Below are positions 54,525 to 63,575 of a stretch of DNA of 64,000 bases, in pieces (position 1 is the first letter of the stretch; every line of letters begins with the position of its first letter). The translations under genes were made by a program, and so were the position numbers. The notes under the pieces are model-generated. The model ran no database searches and had not been told where the DNA came from. It was given only the letters and a program-made list of their open reading frames with translations. Origin of the DNA: Antiquaquibacter soli (GTDB lineage: Bacteria > Actinomycetota > Actinomycetes > Actinomycetales > Microbacteriaceae); NCBI RefSeq assembly GCF_030580675.1, contig NZ_JAUQUB010000001.1:868001-932000 (forward strand), written 5' to 3'.

Positions 54525-54638
54525 GGGTGTCCTTTCCGCTGGCAAGAATGTGGTGTGTTTCCACTCTGGTAGGCACGAACGGACTTCTGTCGAGAAATCG
54601 ACTGGAAAGATTCCGGGAACTTTCGATATGGTGGCGAC

Positions 54639-56075
54639 GTGAACGATCTTGCGACCCTCGGTCAGCGCATCCGGCACTTCCGCACTCGCGCTGGGCTCAC
54701 CCTCGACCAGCTCGGAGAACGGGTCGGTATCGCGGGGAGCCAGCTCTCGCTCATGGAGAACGGACGTCGCGAGCCGCGGCTCACCCTCCTCACCTCCATC
54801 GCCGAGGCCACGGGGGTCCAGCTCGCCGACCTGCTCGATACGGCTCCGCCGACGAAACGGGCGGCTCTCGAGATCGAACTGGAGCGCGCCCAGCGGTCGA
54901 GCCTCTACGCCTCGCTCGGTCTGCCGAGCATCCGTGCCTCGAAAGCACTCACCGACGAGACGCTCGAGGCCATCGTCGGGATGCACCACGAGCTCGCCCG
55001 GCGGGCGCGAGAGGCGATCGCGACCCCGGAGGAGGCGCGACGCGCGAACACCGAGCTCCGACTTCACATGCGCACGCTCGACAACTACTTGCCCGAGATC
55101 GATGACATCGCCGAGAAGATCCTGTCGGACATCGGCCACACCGCAGGCGCTCTCACCCACCGCGAGGTGAGCCTCATCGCCGAGAAGCTCGGGTTCGAGC
55201 TCGTCCACGTCGGCGACTTGCCGCACTCGGCCCGGTCCGTGATCGACCTCGAGAACGGCCGGGTGTACCTGCCGCCCGCGTCCATCCCGGGCGGGCACGG
55301 GTTGCGCGGCATGGCGCTGCAGGCGCTCGGCCACCGAGTCCTCGGGCACGAGCATCCCGCCACCTACGCCGACTTCCTCCGGCAGCGCCTCGAGATCAAC
55401 TACTTCGCTGCGGCCGTGCTCATGCCAAGGCGCCAGTCGGTGGAGTTCCTGCAGCAGGCGAAGGCCGACCGCAACATCGCCGTCGAGGACTTCCGCGACG
55501 CGTTCGGCGTCACTCACGAGGCGGCGGCCCTGCGCTTCACGAACCTCGCGACAGCCCACCTCGACCTCGAGGTCCACTTCCTCCGGGTGAGCGACGACGG
55601 TGCCGTCGCGAAGGCCTACGAGAATGACGGGCTCCGGCTCCCCGTCGACGTGACCGGTTCGACCGAGGGGCAGTTCGTGTGCCGGCACTGGAGCGCGCGC
55701 ACCGCGTTCACCCGCACCAACCGGACGACCGAGTTCTACCAGTACACCGACACCCCCGAGGGCACCTTCTTCGATTCCACCCAGACCGGAACGACGTCCG
55801 CGGAGGAGTTCTCGATCACCATCGGCGTCCCGTTCGCGCACTCCAAGTGGTTCCGCGGCCGGGAGACCCAGAACCGCACCCGGTCGACGTGCCCCGACGA
55901 GAACTGCTGCCGCCGCCCGTCACCCGACCTCTCGGGCCGGTGGGCCGGCCGGGCGTGGTCGAGCGCCAAGCTGCACGCCCACATCCTGTCGCCGCTGCCG
56001 TCGGGCACCTTTCCCGGCGTCGACGACCGGGAGCTCTACGAGTTCCTGCAGTCGCACTCCGTGCAGTCGGACTAG
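54639..56075 (+). CDS. ramB: RamB/short-chain fatty acyl regulator-like XRE protein
   Basis: A 478-aa regulator: N-terminal XRE HTH (about 8-62: [40 protein letters not shown]), an IrrE/DUF955-type middle ([11 protein letters not shown], no full HExxH), and a C-terminal DUF2083-like part with a Cys-rich CPDENCCRR. RamB in Corynebacterium controls acetate and glyoxylate-cycle genes. Divergent from pckG, so it may control gluconeogenesis. GTG 6 nt after TATGGT (54627-54632), predicting a leaderless mRNA. Stop shares CTAG with the glycerate kinase. Confidence 0.88.
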   Translation: MNDLATLGQRIRHFRTRAGLTLDQLGERVGIAGSQLSLMENGRREPRLTLLTSIAEATGVQLADLLDTAPPTKRAALEIELERAQRSSLYASLGLPSIRASKALTDETLEAIVGMHHELARRAREAIATPEEARRANTELRLHMRTLDNYLPEIDDIAEKILSDIGHTAGALTHREVSLIAEKLGFELVHVGDLPHSARSVIDLENGRVYLPPASIPGGHGLRGMALQALGHRVLGHEHPATYADFLRQRLEINYFAAAVLMPRRQSVEFLQQAKADRNIAVEDFRDAFGVTHEAAALRFTNLATAHLDLEVHFLRVSDDGAVAKAYENDGLRLPVDVTGSTEGQFVCRHWSARTAFTRTNRTTEFYQYTDTPEGTFFDSTQTGTTSAEEFSITIGVPFAHSKWFRGRETQNRTRSTCPDENCCRRPSPDLSGRWAGRAWSSAKLHAHILSPLPSGTFPGVDDRELYEFLQSHSVQSD

Positions 56076-57154
56076 CCGAGCTCCTCCGCGGCGCGACGGC
56101 CCGCCTCGCGCAACCACGCCGCCGTGTCCGCGAGGGATGCCTCGGCCGACCCCGCGAGCTCGGTGAGCGACGCCGACCACACCCCGCCGCTCGCCGTCAC
56201 CTGTCCGGCGATGACGCCCACCCGCTCGGCCCCGGCGAGCCCGATGAGCTGGCCGACGAGCTTGCCGCCGAGCGACTGGTCGTCGAAGCGCCCCTCGCCC
56301 GTCAGCACGAGGTCGGCCTCGCCGATCGCCGAGGGCAGACCCGAGAGCGTCATGAGGTAGTCGGCGCCCGGTTCGATCCGCGCCTTCCACGCCGCGGCGA
56401 ATCCGTAGCCGGCGCCGCCCGCCGCGCCGGAGCCGGGAGCGAGAGGGTCGCCGCCGAGGAATCGGGAGAAGTGGCCGAGAGCGCGATCGAGCTCGGCGAC
56501 CTGTTCAGGGGATGCGCCCTTTTGCGGCCCGAAGACCGCGGCCGCGCCGGAAGGGCCCAGCAGGGGAGCCGTGACATCAGTGAGCAGGACGACACCGCCG
56601 GCCGGCGGGGCGACGAGCTCGTCCCGATCGATCCGGAGCACCTCGAGGAGCCCTGCTCCGCCGTCCGGCACGGGCTCGCCCTGCTCGTCGAGCAGGAGCA
56701 GCCCCAGGGCGCTCAGGGCACCGGCACCGCCATCCGTCGACGCTGACCCGCCCAGTCCGATCACGACGGACCTCGCGCCCGCGTCGAGGGCGGCTCGGAT
56801 CACCTCGCCGAGTCCGCGGGTCGTCGCCGTCAGGGGCGCGGGAGAGGCCATGAGCGGCAGCCCGCTGCTCTGGGCGAGCTCCGTGACGGCCGTGCCGTCG
56901 GGCAGCTCGAGCCACTCCCCGGGAACAGGCCGCCCATCGGGGCCGGTCACGAGTCCGGCGCTGCGCCGCCGCGCACCCGGCACCGCCGCCTCGACCGCGT
57001 CCAGGGTTCCCTCGCCGCCGTCCGCCTGCGGCATGAGCACGAGCTCGTCGTCGGGTCGGACGGATGCCCATCCCTCCGCGATCGCGTCGGCGACCAGCCG
57101 CGCGGAGAGGGAGCCCTTGAAGGAGTCGGGCGCGATGACAACGGTGTTCGGCAC
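56072..57154 (-). CDS. Glycerate kinase (GarK/GlxK family)
   Basis: A 360-aa glycerate 2-kinase-type enzyme: VIAPDSFKGSLSA at the start and GLGGSASTDGGAGALSALGL in the middle, both family signatures, and DLVLTGEGRFDDQSLGGK near the end. Phosphorylates glycerate into lower glycolysis. The GTG start is 7 nt past TACGCT (57167-57162, minus), predicting a leaderless mRNA. 34 bp from the divergent SGNH gene. Confidence 0.92.
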   Translation of the reverse strand: MPNTVVIAPDSFKGSLSARLVADAIAEGWASVRPDDELVLMPQADGGEGTLDAVEAAVPGARRRSAGLVTGPDGRPVPGEWLELPDGTAVTELAQSSGLPLMASPAPLTATTRGLGEVIRAALDAGARSVVIGLGGSASTDGGAGALSALGLLLLDEQGEPVPDGGAGLLEVLRIDRDELVAPPAGGVVLLTDVTAPLLGPSGAAAVFGPQKGASPEQVAELDRALGHFSRFLGGDPLAPGSGAAGGAGYGFAAAWKARIEPGADYLMTLSGLPSAIGEADLVLTGEGRFDDQSLGGKLVGQLIGLAGAERVGVIAGQVTASGGVWSASLTELAGSAEASLADTAAWLREAGRRAAEELG

Positions 57155-57188
57155 GGGGGACAGCGTAGCGGTCGGGTATCCTCGGTCT

Positions 57189-57869
57189 GTGCCGCGCCCG
57201 ACCACGACTCGACGTCTTTCGCGCGCACTCGGACTGGTCCTCGTGCCGATTCTGCTCGCCGGGTGCGCGAGCGCGTCGAGCGCTGCAGAGGACGCGCCGG
57301 GACGGGCCAGCCGCCATCCGGATCCCTCGCCGATCACGTTCGCCGTCGTCGGCGACTCGATCACCGCGTGGACGTCGCTCGAGCCCGGACTCAGCTCGTG
57401 GGTGGGTACGGCACGGTCCGCCCGCGTGCTGCTCAAGGGCGGGTGGGCGGTCGCCGGGGCGACCACGGTCGACATGCTCGCCGGTGTCGACGATGTGCCC
57501 GACGCCGACGTCCTCGTCGTGATGGCGGGCACCAACGACATCCTCGGCGGGGCGACGGATGCCTCCCTCGCGGCCACGGCCGACCGCATCACCGAGATCG
57601 TCCGGGAGACCGGCATCGACCGTGTGGTGCTCTCGGCGGTCGCCCCGAACGACTTCCGCCAGGAGGGCACGGAGAAGCTCAACGATGCTCTCGCGGCGCT
57701 CGCCGCGCGCCACGGCTGGACGTGGTTCGACCCGTGGATGTTCGTCCGCGAAGCGGACGGCGGGTATGTGCGAGGAGTGAGCGCCGACGGCATCCACCCG
57801 AGCCGCCAGGTGGAGATGCGCGTGGGCACCGAGCTGCGCGGGGTCATCCTCGATTCAGGCCGCGACTGA
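57189..57869 (+). CDS. SGNH/GDSL-family hydrolase lipoprotein
   Basis: A 226-aa secreted esterase-like protein. Lipobox LLAGC (Cys about 25) follows a basic N-terminus. Block I VVGDSIT, block III AGTNDI and block V DGIHPS give the Ser-Asp-His triad. Probably deacylates an envelope polymer or lipid. GTG start 6 nt after TATCCT (57177-57182). Confidence 0.87.
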   Translation: MPRPTTTRRLSRALGLVLVPILLAGCASASSAAEDAPGRASRHPDPSPITFAVVGDSITAWTSLEPGLSSWVGTARSARVLLKGGWAVAGATTVDMLAGVDDVPDADVLVVMAGTNDILGGATDASLAATADRITEIVRETGIDRVVLSAVAPNDFRQEGTEKLNDALAALAARHGWTWFDPWMFVREADGGYVRGVSADGIHPSRQVEMRVGTELRGVILDSGRD

Positions 57870-57890
57870 TCGGGTCCGGTACGGAACCGC

Positions 57891-59567
57891 TCAGCGCGCG
57901 AGCGACTCCGCGGGCAGCTCGAACCAGCGCAGCGCCTCGAAGTCGGCGCTGAGCCGCTCGTCGCCGAGCCGATCCCGCCCGTCCGGCTCGGGAAGCGAGC
58001 CGAGCAGGTCGCGGGCCTCCGCGAGGTAGCCCGCGAGAGCCGACTCCGGAGCCGTGTCGTCGTGTCTCGGGTAAGTGAGTCTGCCCTCGGCGTCGTACCG
58101 CACGTGCGCGAGCCGCAACGGCGGCTCGACCGCGCCGTCGCGGTGCCGCCACAGCCCCGTGTCGGGATCGAACCGGTACTGGGGCACGAGCCGGTGACCG
58201 AGGTCGGCGACGAGGGAGACGGCGTCGACGATGTAGCGGAAGACCTCGTCGCTGATGAAGTAGTTGAAGCTCACCCGCACCCAGCCGGGTTTGATCCCCT
58301 CGCAGCCGCCCGAGATCTCGCGTTCGAACTCGTGCGACCGCTCGATGTCGATGCCGAGCAAGCGGTGGCCGTAGGGGCCCGCGCACGAGCATCCGCCCCG
58401 GGCCTGGATTCCGAAGAGGTCGTTGAGGATGGCGACGACGACGTTGTGGTGCAGGTAGAGCCCGCCAGGGCGCTTGATGACGAAGGACATGATCGAGAGC
58501 CGGTCGGCGGTCGCGCTGCCGAGCACCTGGATGCTCGGGTGCGCGTCCCACTCGGCCCGGGCCTGCGCGAGGAACCGCGACTCCAGGGAGTGGATCGTGT
58601 CGACGCCGACCTCGTCCTTGAGCGCGAACACGAGGCCCGCGCGGATGGATTCGATGATCGCGGGCGTGCCGGCCTCCTCGCGGTGCGCGGCGTGGGTGAT
58701 GAAGCGGTGCTCGAGCGGGTTCACGTAGGAGACCGTCCCGCCGCCGACGACGTCGGGCACCGAGTTGGTCAGGAGCGCCCGGTTGACGACGAGCACCCCC
58801 GGGGTCCCCGGCCCGCCGATGAACTTGTGGGGGGAGAGGAAGACCGCGTCCGCCTTCGAGGCGTCGATGGTCACGTACGGTCCCGCGGCAGCGTAGTCCC
58901 AGAACGCCAGGGCGCCGTACTCGTGGAGGAGCGCCGTGATGCGCTCCGTATCTGTGAGGATGCCCGTGACATTGCTCGCGGCGCTGAACGAGCCGATGAT
59001 CAGGGGGCGCTCCCGGAACTCCTCGAGCCGAGCGCGGAGCGCGTCCTCGTCCACGTGCCCGTCGGCGTCCTCGGGGATCGTGACGACCTCGGCGATCGAC
59101 TCTCGCCACGGCAGCTCGTTGCTGTGGTGCTCGAACGGGCCGATGAGCACGACCGGTCGCTCCTCGGGCGGGATGCTCGCGCTCAAGCCGTGGCGACGGT
59201 CGAGGTCGGCGGGCAGCCGGAGGCCCAGGATGCCGACGATCTTGTCGATCGCACCGGTTGAGCCACTGCCCGCGAAGATGACGACGGTGTCGTCGGTGCC
59301 GTGCACGGCTCGATGGATGATCGCGCGCGCGTCCTCGCGCAACCGAGTCGTCTGCAGGCCCGTCCCACTCGATTCGGAGTGGGTGTTCGCGTAGCGGGGA
59401 AGCACCTCGTCGCGGATGAAGTCCTCGATGAATCCGAGGGCCCGGCCGCTCGCCGTGTAGTCCGCGTAGGTCACGCGGCGACTCCCGAATGGGCCGTGCA
59501 TGAGCTGGTCGTCGCCGATGACGGACTCGCGGATCCGCGCGAGGATCGGCGCCGCCGGGTCATCCAT
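57891..59567 (-). CDS. Class V PLP-dependent aminotransferase-like enzyme
   Basis: A 558-aa protein of the cysteine desulfurase/aminotransferase V fold. GTGLQTTRLRED, FEHHSNELPWRE, PLP Lys in DAVFLSPHKFIGGPGTPG and ARGGCSCAGPYGH. The latter puts two Cys where cysteine desulfurases have their catalytic Cys. It is about 150 residues longer than usual, the excess being a C-terminal domain after residue 450 (VPQYRFDPDTGLW onward). Probably not IscS/SufS; substrate unknown. ATG 6 nt after TAGCCT (59579-59574, minus). Confidence 0.85.
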   Translation of the reverse strand: MDDPAAPILARIRESVIGDDQLMHGPFGSRRVTYADYTASGRALGFIEDFIRDEVLPRYANTHSESSGTGLQTTRLREDARAIIHRAVHGTDDTVVIFAGSGSTGAIDKIVGILGLRLPADLDRRHGLSASIPPEERPVVLIGPFEHHSNELPWRESIAEVVTIPEDADGHVDEDALRARLEEFRERPLIIGSFSAASNVTGILTDTERITALLHEYGALAFWDYAAAGPYVTIDASKADAVFLSPHKFIGGPGTPGVLVVNRALLTNSVPDVVGGGTVSYVNPLEHRFITHAAHREEAGTPAIIESIRAGLVFALKDEVGVDTIHSLESRFLAQARAEWDAHPSIQVLGSATADRLSIMSFVIKRPGGLYLHHNVVVAILNDLFGIQARGGCSCAGPYGHRLLGIDIERSHEFEREISGGCEGIKPGWVRVSFNYFISDEVFRYIVDAVSLVADLGHRLVPQYRFDPDTGLWRHRDGAVEPPLRLAHVRYDAEGRLTYPRHDDTAPESALAGYLAEARDLLGSLPEPDGRDRLGDERLSADFEALRWFELPAESLAR

Positions 59568-59601
59568 GGCGCCAGGCTAACAGCGCCGCTACTGTGACAC
59601 C

Positions 59602-60171
59602 ATGTCACAGAGCTCGAGATCGGTGTCGCTCACCTCGCTGTTCCGCCAGTCGCGCGTCGTGTGGGCGATCCGGGCCGCAGTCGCACTCGTCGTCGGCATC
59701 CTCGTGCTGGTCTGGCCGCAGTCGACCGTGGCTGTGCTCGCCACGCTCCTCGGCATCTACTTCGCCGTCCTCGGTGGCGTACGCATCGTGCAGGGCATCG
59801 CCGACACCGAGCTCAACGGGGGAGGCAAGGCGGCCAATATCATCCTCGGCGCGCTCGTGCTCGTGCTCGGCGTGGTGGTGATCCGCAATCCGTTCGAGAC
59901 CGCGGTGTTCCTGGTGATTCTCGTGGGCATCTCGTGGGTCTTCGAGGGCGTGGCGACCCTCCTGGAGACCGCGCGCGGACGGGGGAGCGTTCTCTCCACC
60001 GTGATCGGCCTGCTCATCGCGGCCGCGGGGGTCCTCGTGATCTTCCTCGCCGAAGGCGTCGCGGTCGCCTACGCGGTCTTCTTCGGCATCACGCTCATCG
60101 TGGTCGGCATCCTCGACTTCGTTCTGCTCTTCACAGTCGGTCGCGCGATAGCGAAAGCCGATCGTGGCTGA
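59602..60171 (+). CDS. HdeD-family membrane protein
   Basis: A 189-aa protein with six hydrophobic segments in three HdeD hairpin repeats (GILVLVWPQSTVAVLATLLGIYF; GALVLVLGVVVIRNPFET; a third). DUF308; linked to acid resistance in E. coli but role here unknown. ATG 6 nt after TACTGT (59590-59595). Overlaps the next gene by 8 bp. Confidence 0.88.
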   Translation: MSQSSRSVSLTSLFRQSRVVWAIRAAVALVVGILVLVWPQSTVAVLATLLGIYFAVLGGVRIVQGIADTELNGGGKAANIILGALVLVLGVVVIRNPFETAVFLVILVGISWVFEGVATLLETARGRGSVLSTVIGLLIAAAGVLVIFLAEGVAVAYAVFFGITLIVVGILDFVLLFTVGRAIAKADRG

Positions 60172-60526
60172 GCGGACCGCGCCGCGCACCGGTTCGACCG
60201 TCGCCAAGATCGCGGTCTCGGTGGCGGCGATCGCCGTCGGCCTCTTCCTCGTCTTCGGAGCTACCACCCCCGCGATCGCCGATGGGGTGTTCGTGGGGTC
60301 GATCGCCCTCGTGCTCGCCGTCTACCTGTGGTCGGGAGTGACTGCAGGCCAGGCCCGCGTGCTGGCAGTGGTCCTCGTGCTCGTCGCGCTGTATGCGTTC
60401 ATCCGCGGGTTCGGTGTGCTTGAGCTCGTCGTGGTGCGCCAAGTGGGCGGAATCACGGCCATCGTGAGCGGGGTCATCCTGGTCTTCCCGTTCGTGCGGG
60501 CGAAGCTTGCGGAGCGCCGCCGCTAG
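60164..60526 (+). CDS. Small membrane protein downstream of HdeD gene
   Basis: A 120-aa protein with four hydrophobic segments and short basic ends; VAAIAVGLFLVFGATTPAIADG resembles part of DUF308-type proteins but the family is not certain. GTG start within the HdeD gene (8-bp overlap), so probably co-expressed with it. Confidence 0.75.
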   Translation: MAERTAPRTGSTVAKIAVSVAAIAVGLFLVFGATTPAIADGVFVGSIALVLAVYLWSGVTAGQARVLAVVLVLVALYAFIRGFGVLELVVVRQVGGITAIVSGVILVFPFVRAKLAERRR

Positions 60527-60592
60527 ATCGCGACCGAGGTACTCCACCGCGGCGATGCCGCCGGTCTCCGGGATGCCCGGACGCACGACATC

Positions 60593-60624
60593 GCGCACAC
60601 GCGCACACGCGCACACGCGCACAC
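60593..60624. repeat. Tandem repeat GCGCACAC x4
   Basis: Four exact copies of the octamer GCGCACAC in the gap between the small membrane protein and the DUF222 gene. No protein-coding role; a site of slippage or residue of rearrangement is possible. Confidence 0.85.
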
Positions 60625-60636
60625 CAGCGGGTAACC

Positions 60637-61848
60637 CTAGATGGGTGGCGGGTTGGAGGTGTTTGCGGTGGGTGTGGTGTGTCCGGTGGGGCTGGTCCAG
60701 TGGTGGCCGGTGGTGGTCCAGCGGGTGTGGTGTTTGAGGCGGTGGTGGCTTCGGCAGAGGGGGCGGAGGTTTGCTGCGCTCGTGGTTCCGCCGTGGTGCC
60801 AGGCGGTGGTGTGGTCGAGGTCGCAGGTCCGGGAGGCGCGTCCGCAGCCGGGGAAGTCGCAGGTGGGGTGGGTGGTGCGGATGAGGCGGTCCAGGTCGGT
60901 CGGGGGTCGGTAGGTGCGGCGGTCGTAGTCGAGGATCGTGCCGGTGATCGGGTCGGTGAGGATGCGCCGCCACCTGCTGGAGGTTCCGGCGAGGCGGCGG
61001 GCGGTGTCCGCGTCGATCGGGATGACCCCGTCCAGGGTCGCGGGACGCTCGGCGACGCCGAGGAGGGTCTCGACCGGGATGAGGACGCCGACGGTGACGC
61101 CGACACCGGTGCCGGCCGTGAGGTCGCCTGCGACGAGGTCCCGCAGGAGGTCCGCGCGGATCTGGTCGAGGGTGCGGGTCTCGTCGGGGTGGGTTGCGGC
61201 CTGTCGGGCGAGGTGGTTCAGGTGTGTCAGAGCACGAGTGGCATCGGCCTCGGGCATCCGGGTGATCAGTAGCGCCATCCCGTCCGGTTCGGGTTCGATC
61301 CACACCGCCCGCCTCAGCGCCGCGACCTGATGACGCTCAGCCAGCGGGCGCGGGTGCAGCCGCGCGACCAGCAGTCGCAGCTGGGAGCGCAACCGCGGCG
61401 CCGGCAACCCCCGACGCTGCAGCACCTCCCCCTCCAGGCGCGACAGCACCTGGTCGGGCAGATCCGTGATCACATCCGCAACAACCCGGATGTGAGCGGC
61501 CGAGATCTCGCCCTCCCGAAACCACGCCCACAACACCGGCATCCGACGAATCAGCACCTCCGCAATGTGGGCCTGATCCCGCACCGCATGCTCCGTCAAC
61601 CCCAACCGCACCGCCAGATCCGCGACCGCAGCCCGCACCGCGAACTCCACCCGCGCCCCATCCACCGGACCCGGCCCCGCATACACCTCCGGGTACGCGC
61701 GAGCCTCCCGCAACACATCCGCACACGCCGACCACTGCTCCGCCGCCGCCCGCGCCGCCTGCATCCCCGCAAACTCCGCCCGAGCCACCCCGAACTCCAC
61801 CCGCGACTCCGGCAACGCCGGATCCAGCAGATCAACCGAGGAACTCAT
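60637..61848 (-). CDS. DUF222/HNH endonuclease (13E12 repeat family)
   Basis: A 403-aa protein: DUF222 domain (about 1-290) and C-terminal HNH nuclease CDFPGCGRASRTCDLDHTTAWHHGG...CRSHHRLKHH with zinc-type Cys pairs. A family multiplied in actinobacterial genomes, sometimes mobile. Its coding strand is G-rich in the first half and C/A-rich in the second, giving a Thr/Pro/His-rich C-terminus. Alone among neighbours in composition. Near the tRNA-Arg gene. Confidence 0.88.
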   Translation of the reverse strand: MSSSVDLLDPALPESRVEFGVARAEFAGMQAARAAAEQWSACADVLREARAYPEVYAGPGPVDGARVEFAVRAAVADLAVRLGLTEHAVRDQAHIAEVLIRRMPVLWAWFREGEISAAHIRVVADVITDLPDQVLSRLEGEVLQRRGLPAPRLRSQLRLLVARLHPRPLAERHQVAALRRAVWIEPEPDGMALLITRMPEADATRALTHLNHLARQAATHPDETRTLDQIRADLLRDLVAGDLTAGTGVGVTVGVLIPVETLLGVAERPATLDGVIPIDADTARRLAGTSSRWRRILTDPITGTILDYDRRTYRPPTDLDRLIRTTHPTCDFPGCGRASRTCDLDHTTAWHHGGTTSAANLRPLCRSHHRLKHHTRWTTTGHHWTSPTGHTTPTANTSNPPPI

Positions 61849-61959
61849 GACTCAAGGCAAACATGCACCACTGACATTCGCCCCACGTCGACAAACCACG
61901 CAACGAGGGGTGGACGGAGTCCCACGCTCGCGAGGCGGCTGAGAGAAATGAAACTGCGG

Positions 61960-62032
61960 TGCCCCCAGCAGGATTTGAACCTGCGGCCTTCTGCTCCGGA
62001 GGCAGACGCTCTATCCCCTGAGCTATGGGGGC
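61960..62032 (-). tRNA. tRNA-Arg (CCG)
   Basis: A 73-nt cloverleaf on the minus strand: acceptor GCCCCCA/TGGGGGC, D-arm AGCTCAGGGGATAGAGC, anticodon arm with loop CTCCGGA (anticodon CCG), T-arm GCAGGTTCGAATCCTGC. CCA is not encoded. A TACTGT box at 62053-62048 lies upstream. Reads the CGG codon. Confidence 0.95.
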
Positions 62033-62094
62033 CAGGAGTGCGGTTCCACAGTACCAGCGACCGAGGCATCCGCGGCGCATGACAGGATCGACCC

Positions 62095-62889
62095 ATGAAG
62101 CGAACCGTCTCCGCCCGACTCGAGCTCGACCTCGCGGGCACCACCAACCTCGTGCTGGAGGCGGCCGTCGCGGAGTCGGCGAACCGGGTCGCCGAGTCGC
62201 TGTCGATCGTCCGGGACGGTATCGCGGTGGCCCCCGAGGAGCTCGTCGACATGCACGGCACTCGACTGCATCGGTTCACGAGCGACGCGGGCCGAATGAC
62301 CATCGAGTACTCGGCGGATGTGGAGGGTCGCTCCGAGCCCGCCCCCGTGCTCGACCTCGATCTCGTGACCTACCTTCGTCCGAGCCGGTACTGCGAGTCG
62401 GACAGCCTCACGCCGACGGCCCGGGCCGAGTTCTCCGGCCTCAGCGGTCACGAGCTCGTCGCCGCCGTCACTCAGTGGGTCGCCGATCGGCTGAGCTACG
62501 TGCCGGGCGCGAGCCTGCCCACCGACGGAGCGGAGCAGACGCTCCTCGCCCGTCGGGGTGTGTGCCGCGACTACGCACACCTCGTGATCGCGCTCCTGCG
62601 GGCGCTCGACGTGCCCGCCCGAATGGTCGCCGTCTACGCGCCGGGTCTCGACCCGATGGATTTCCACGCGGTCGCGGAGGCTTTCGTCGACGGGGAGTGG
62701 TGGGTCGTGGATGCGACGCGCCTCGCACCCCGTCAGAGCCTGCTGCGCATCTCCACCGGTCGCGACGCCGCCGACACCGCGTTCCTCACCAACCACGGAT
62801 CGGACTTGCGGCTGCAGCGCCTCGAGGTCCTGGCCATCGTCGACGAGCTGCCGTTCGACGACGGTATCGAGCCGATCCGCCTGGGCTAG
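62095..62889 (+). CDS. Transglutaminase-like protein
   Basis: A 264-aa protein with the cysteine-protease-like transglutaminase core: [11 protein letters not shown] (nucleophile Cys), FHAVAEAF (His) and WVVDATRL (Asp), preceded by a beta-rich N-terminal domain. No signal peptide, so cytosolic. Function unknown: the family includes proteases and peptide cyclases. Stop shares CTAG with the convergent lipoprotein gene. Confidence 0.9.
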   Translation: MKRTVSARLELDLAGTTNLVLEAAVAESANRVAESLSIVRDGIAVAPEELVDMHGTRLHRFTSDAGRMTIEYSADVEGRSEPAPVLDLDLVTYLRPSRYCESDSLTPTARAEFSGLSGHELVAAVTQWVADRLSYVPGASLPTDGAEQTLLARRGVCRDYAHLVIALLRALDVPARMVAVYAPGLDPMDFHAVAEAFVDGEWWVVDATRLAPRQSLLRISTGRDAADTAFLTNHGSDLRLQRLEVLAIVDELPFDDGIEPIRLG

Positions 62890-63479
62890 CCGAGCGCGTC
62901 GATGACCGTGATGGCGAAGGGTCCGGCGTCGCCGGGCTCGACGAAGTCCGACGACACCACGCTCACCCAATAGGGGTCCGGGAAGGCGTCAGCCTCGCCG
63001 ACGCCCCCGACGACGCTGAAGTACCCCTCCACCCCGTAGGTCGGCACCGAGTTGCTGTCGCCCACGAGCGAGTTCTTGAGCGCTGTGGACACCTCCGCGG
63101 GGAGCTCCGCGACGGCGACGTCGATCGTCGATCCGCTCGTCGAGTTCACCCACCGGCACGCGGTTCCGCCAGCCGCGACGACGTCCGCGGCGGGGGTGCC
63201 GGCATCCGGATCGAACGCTCCGAGGAGGGCCAGGTTGGGGTTGATGTCGTAGAGCGCCTGGGGGCTGACGAGCTGGTCGCACGCCGCGCTGAACGGGATG
63301 ATCTCGGCCGTCGGCTGCGGGGCGGGGGTGGCCGAACCGGTCGGAGTTGGGGTGGTGGACTGGGACGGCGTCGGCGCGCTCGTCGGGGTTGCCTCGTCGC
63401 TGGGCACGCAAGCCGCCAGCAGGACGGCAGCGGCGAGGGCGGTGACGGGCAGGAGGACGCTGTGTCGGCTCAGTCGCAT
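62886..63479 (-). CDS. Lipoprotein of unknown function
   Basis: A 197-aa lipoprotein: signal peptide ending LLAAC (Cys about 24), Pro/Thr/Ser linker (about 28-60), then a globular part with Cys in AACDQLV and TACRWVN, resembling DUF3558-type secreted proteins. The ATG at 63479 keeps a GAGG ribosome site 10 nt upstream; two earlier ATGs are also possible. Confidence 0.78.
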   Translation of the reverse strand: MRLSRHSVLLPVTALAAAVLLAACVPSDEATPTSAPTPSQSTTPTPTGSATPAPQPTAEIIPFSAACDQLVSPQALYDINPNLALLGAFDPDAGTPAADVVAAGGTACRWVNSTSGSTIDVAVAELPAEVSTALKNSLVGDSNSVPTYGVEGYFSVVGGVGEADAFPDPYWVSVVSSDFVEPGDAGPFAITVIDALG

Positions 63480-63575
63480 GATGACCATCCTCACCCCAGC
63501 GCGCCGTTTCCCCGGGAATGCACGCCGACTCTCGGCAACCTCCCTGGTCGATCAGCCCCGCTACGCTTGGCTGTT

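Noticed and set aside
57891-59567. Calling the PLP enzyme iscS or sufS
   Set aside because: Wrong length, two Cys in the loop and no Fe-S assembly neighbours.
60527-60592. Remnant of a minus-strand coding gene (reads GIAAVEYLGRDLAAALRKL)
   Set aside because: The frame continues antisense into the small membrane protein and has no start or family match, so it is probably chance.
60593-60624. GCGCACAC copies as a CRISPR array
   Set aside because: The octamers are directly adjacent without spacers and there are no cas genes.
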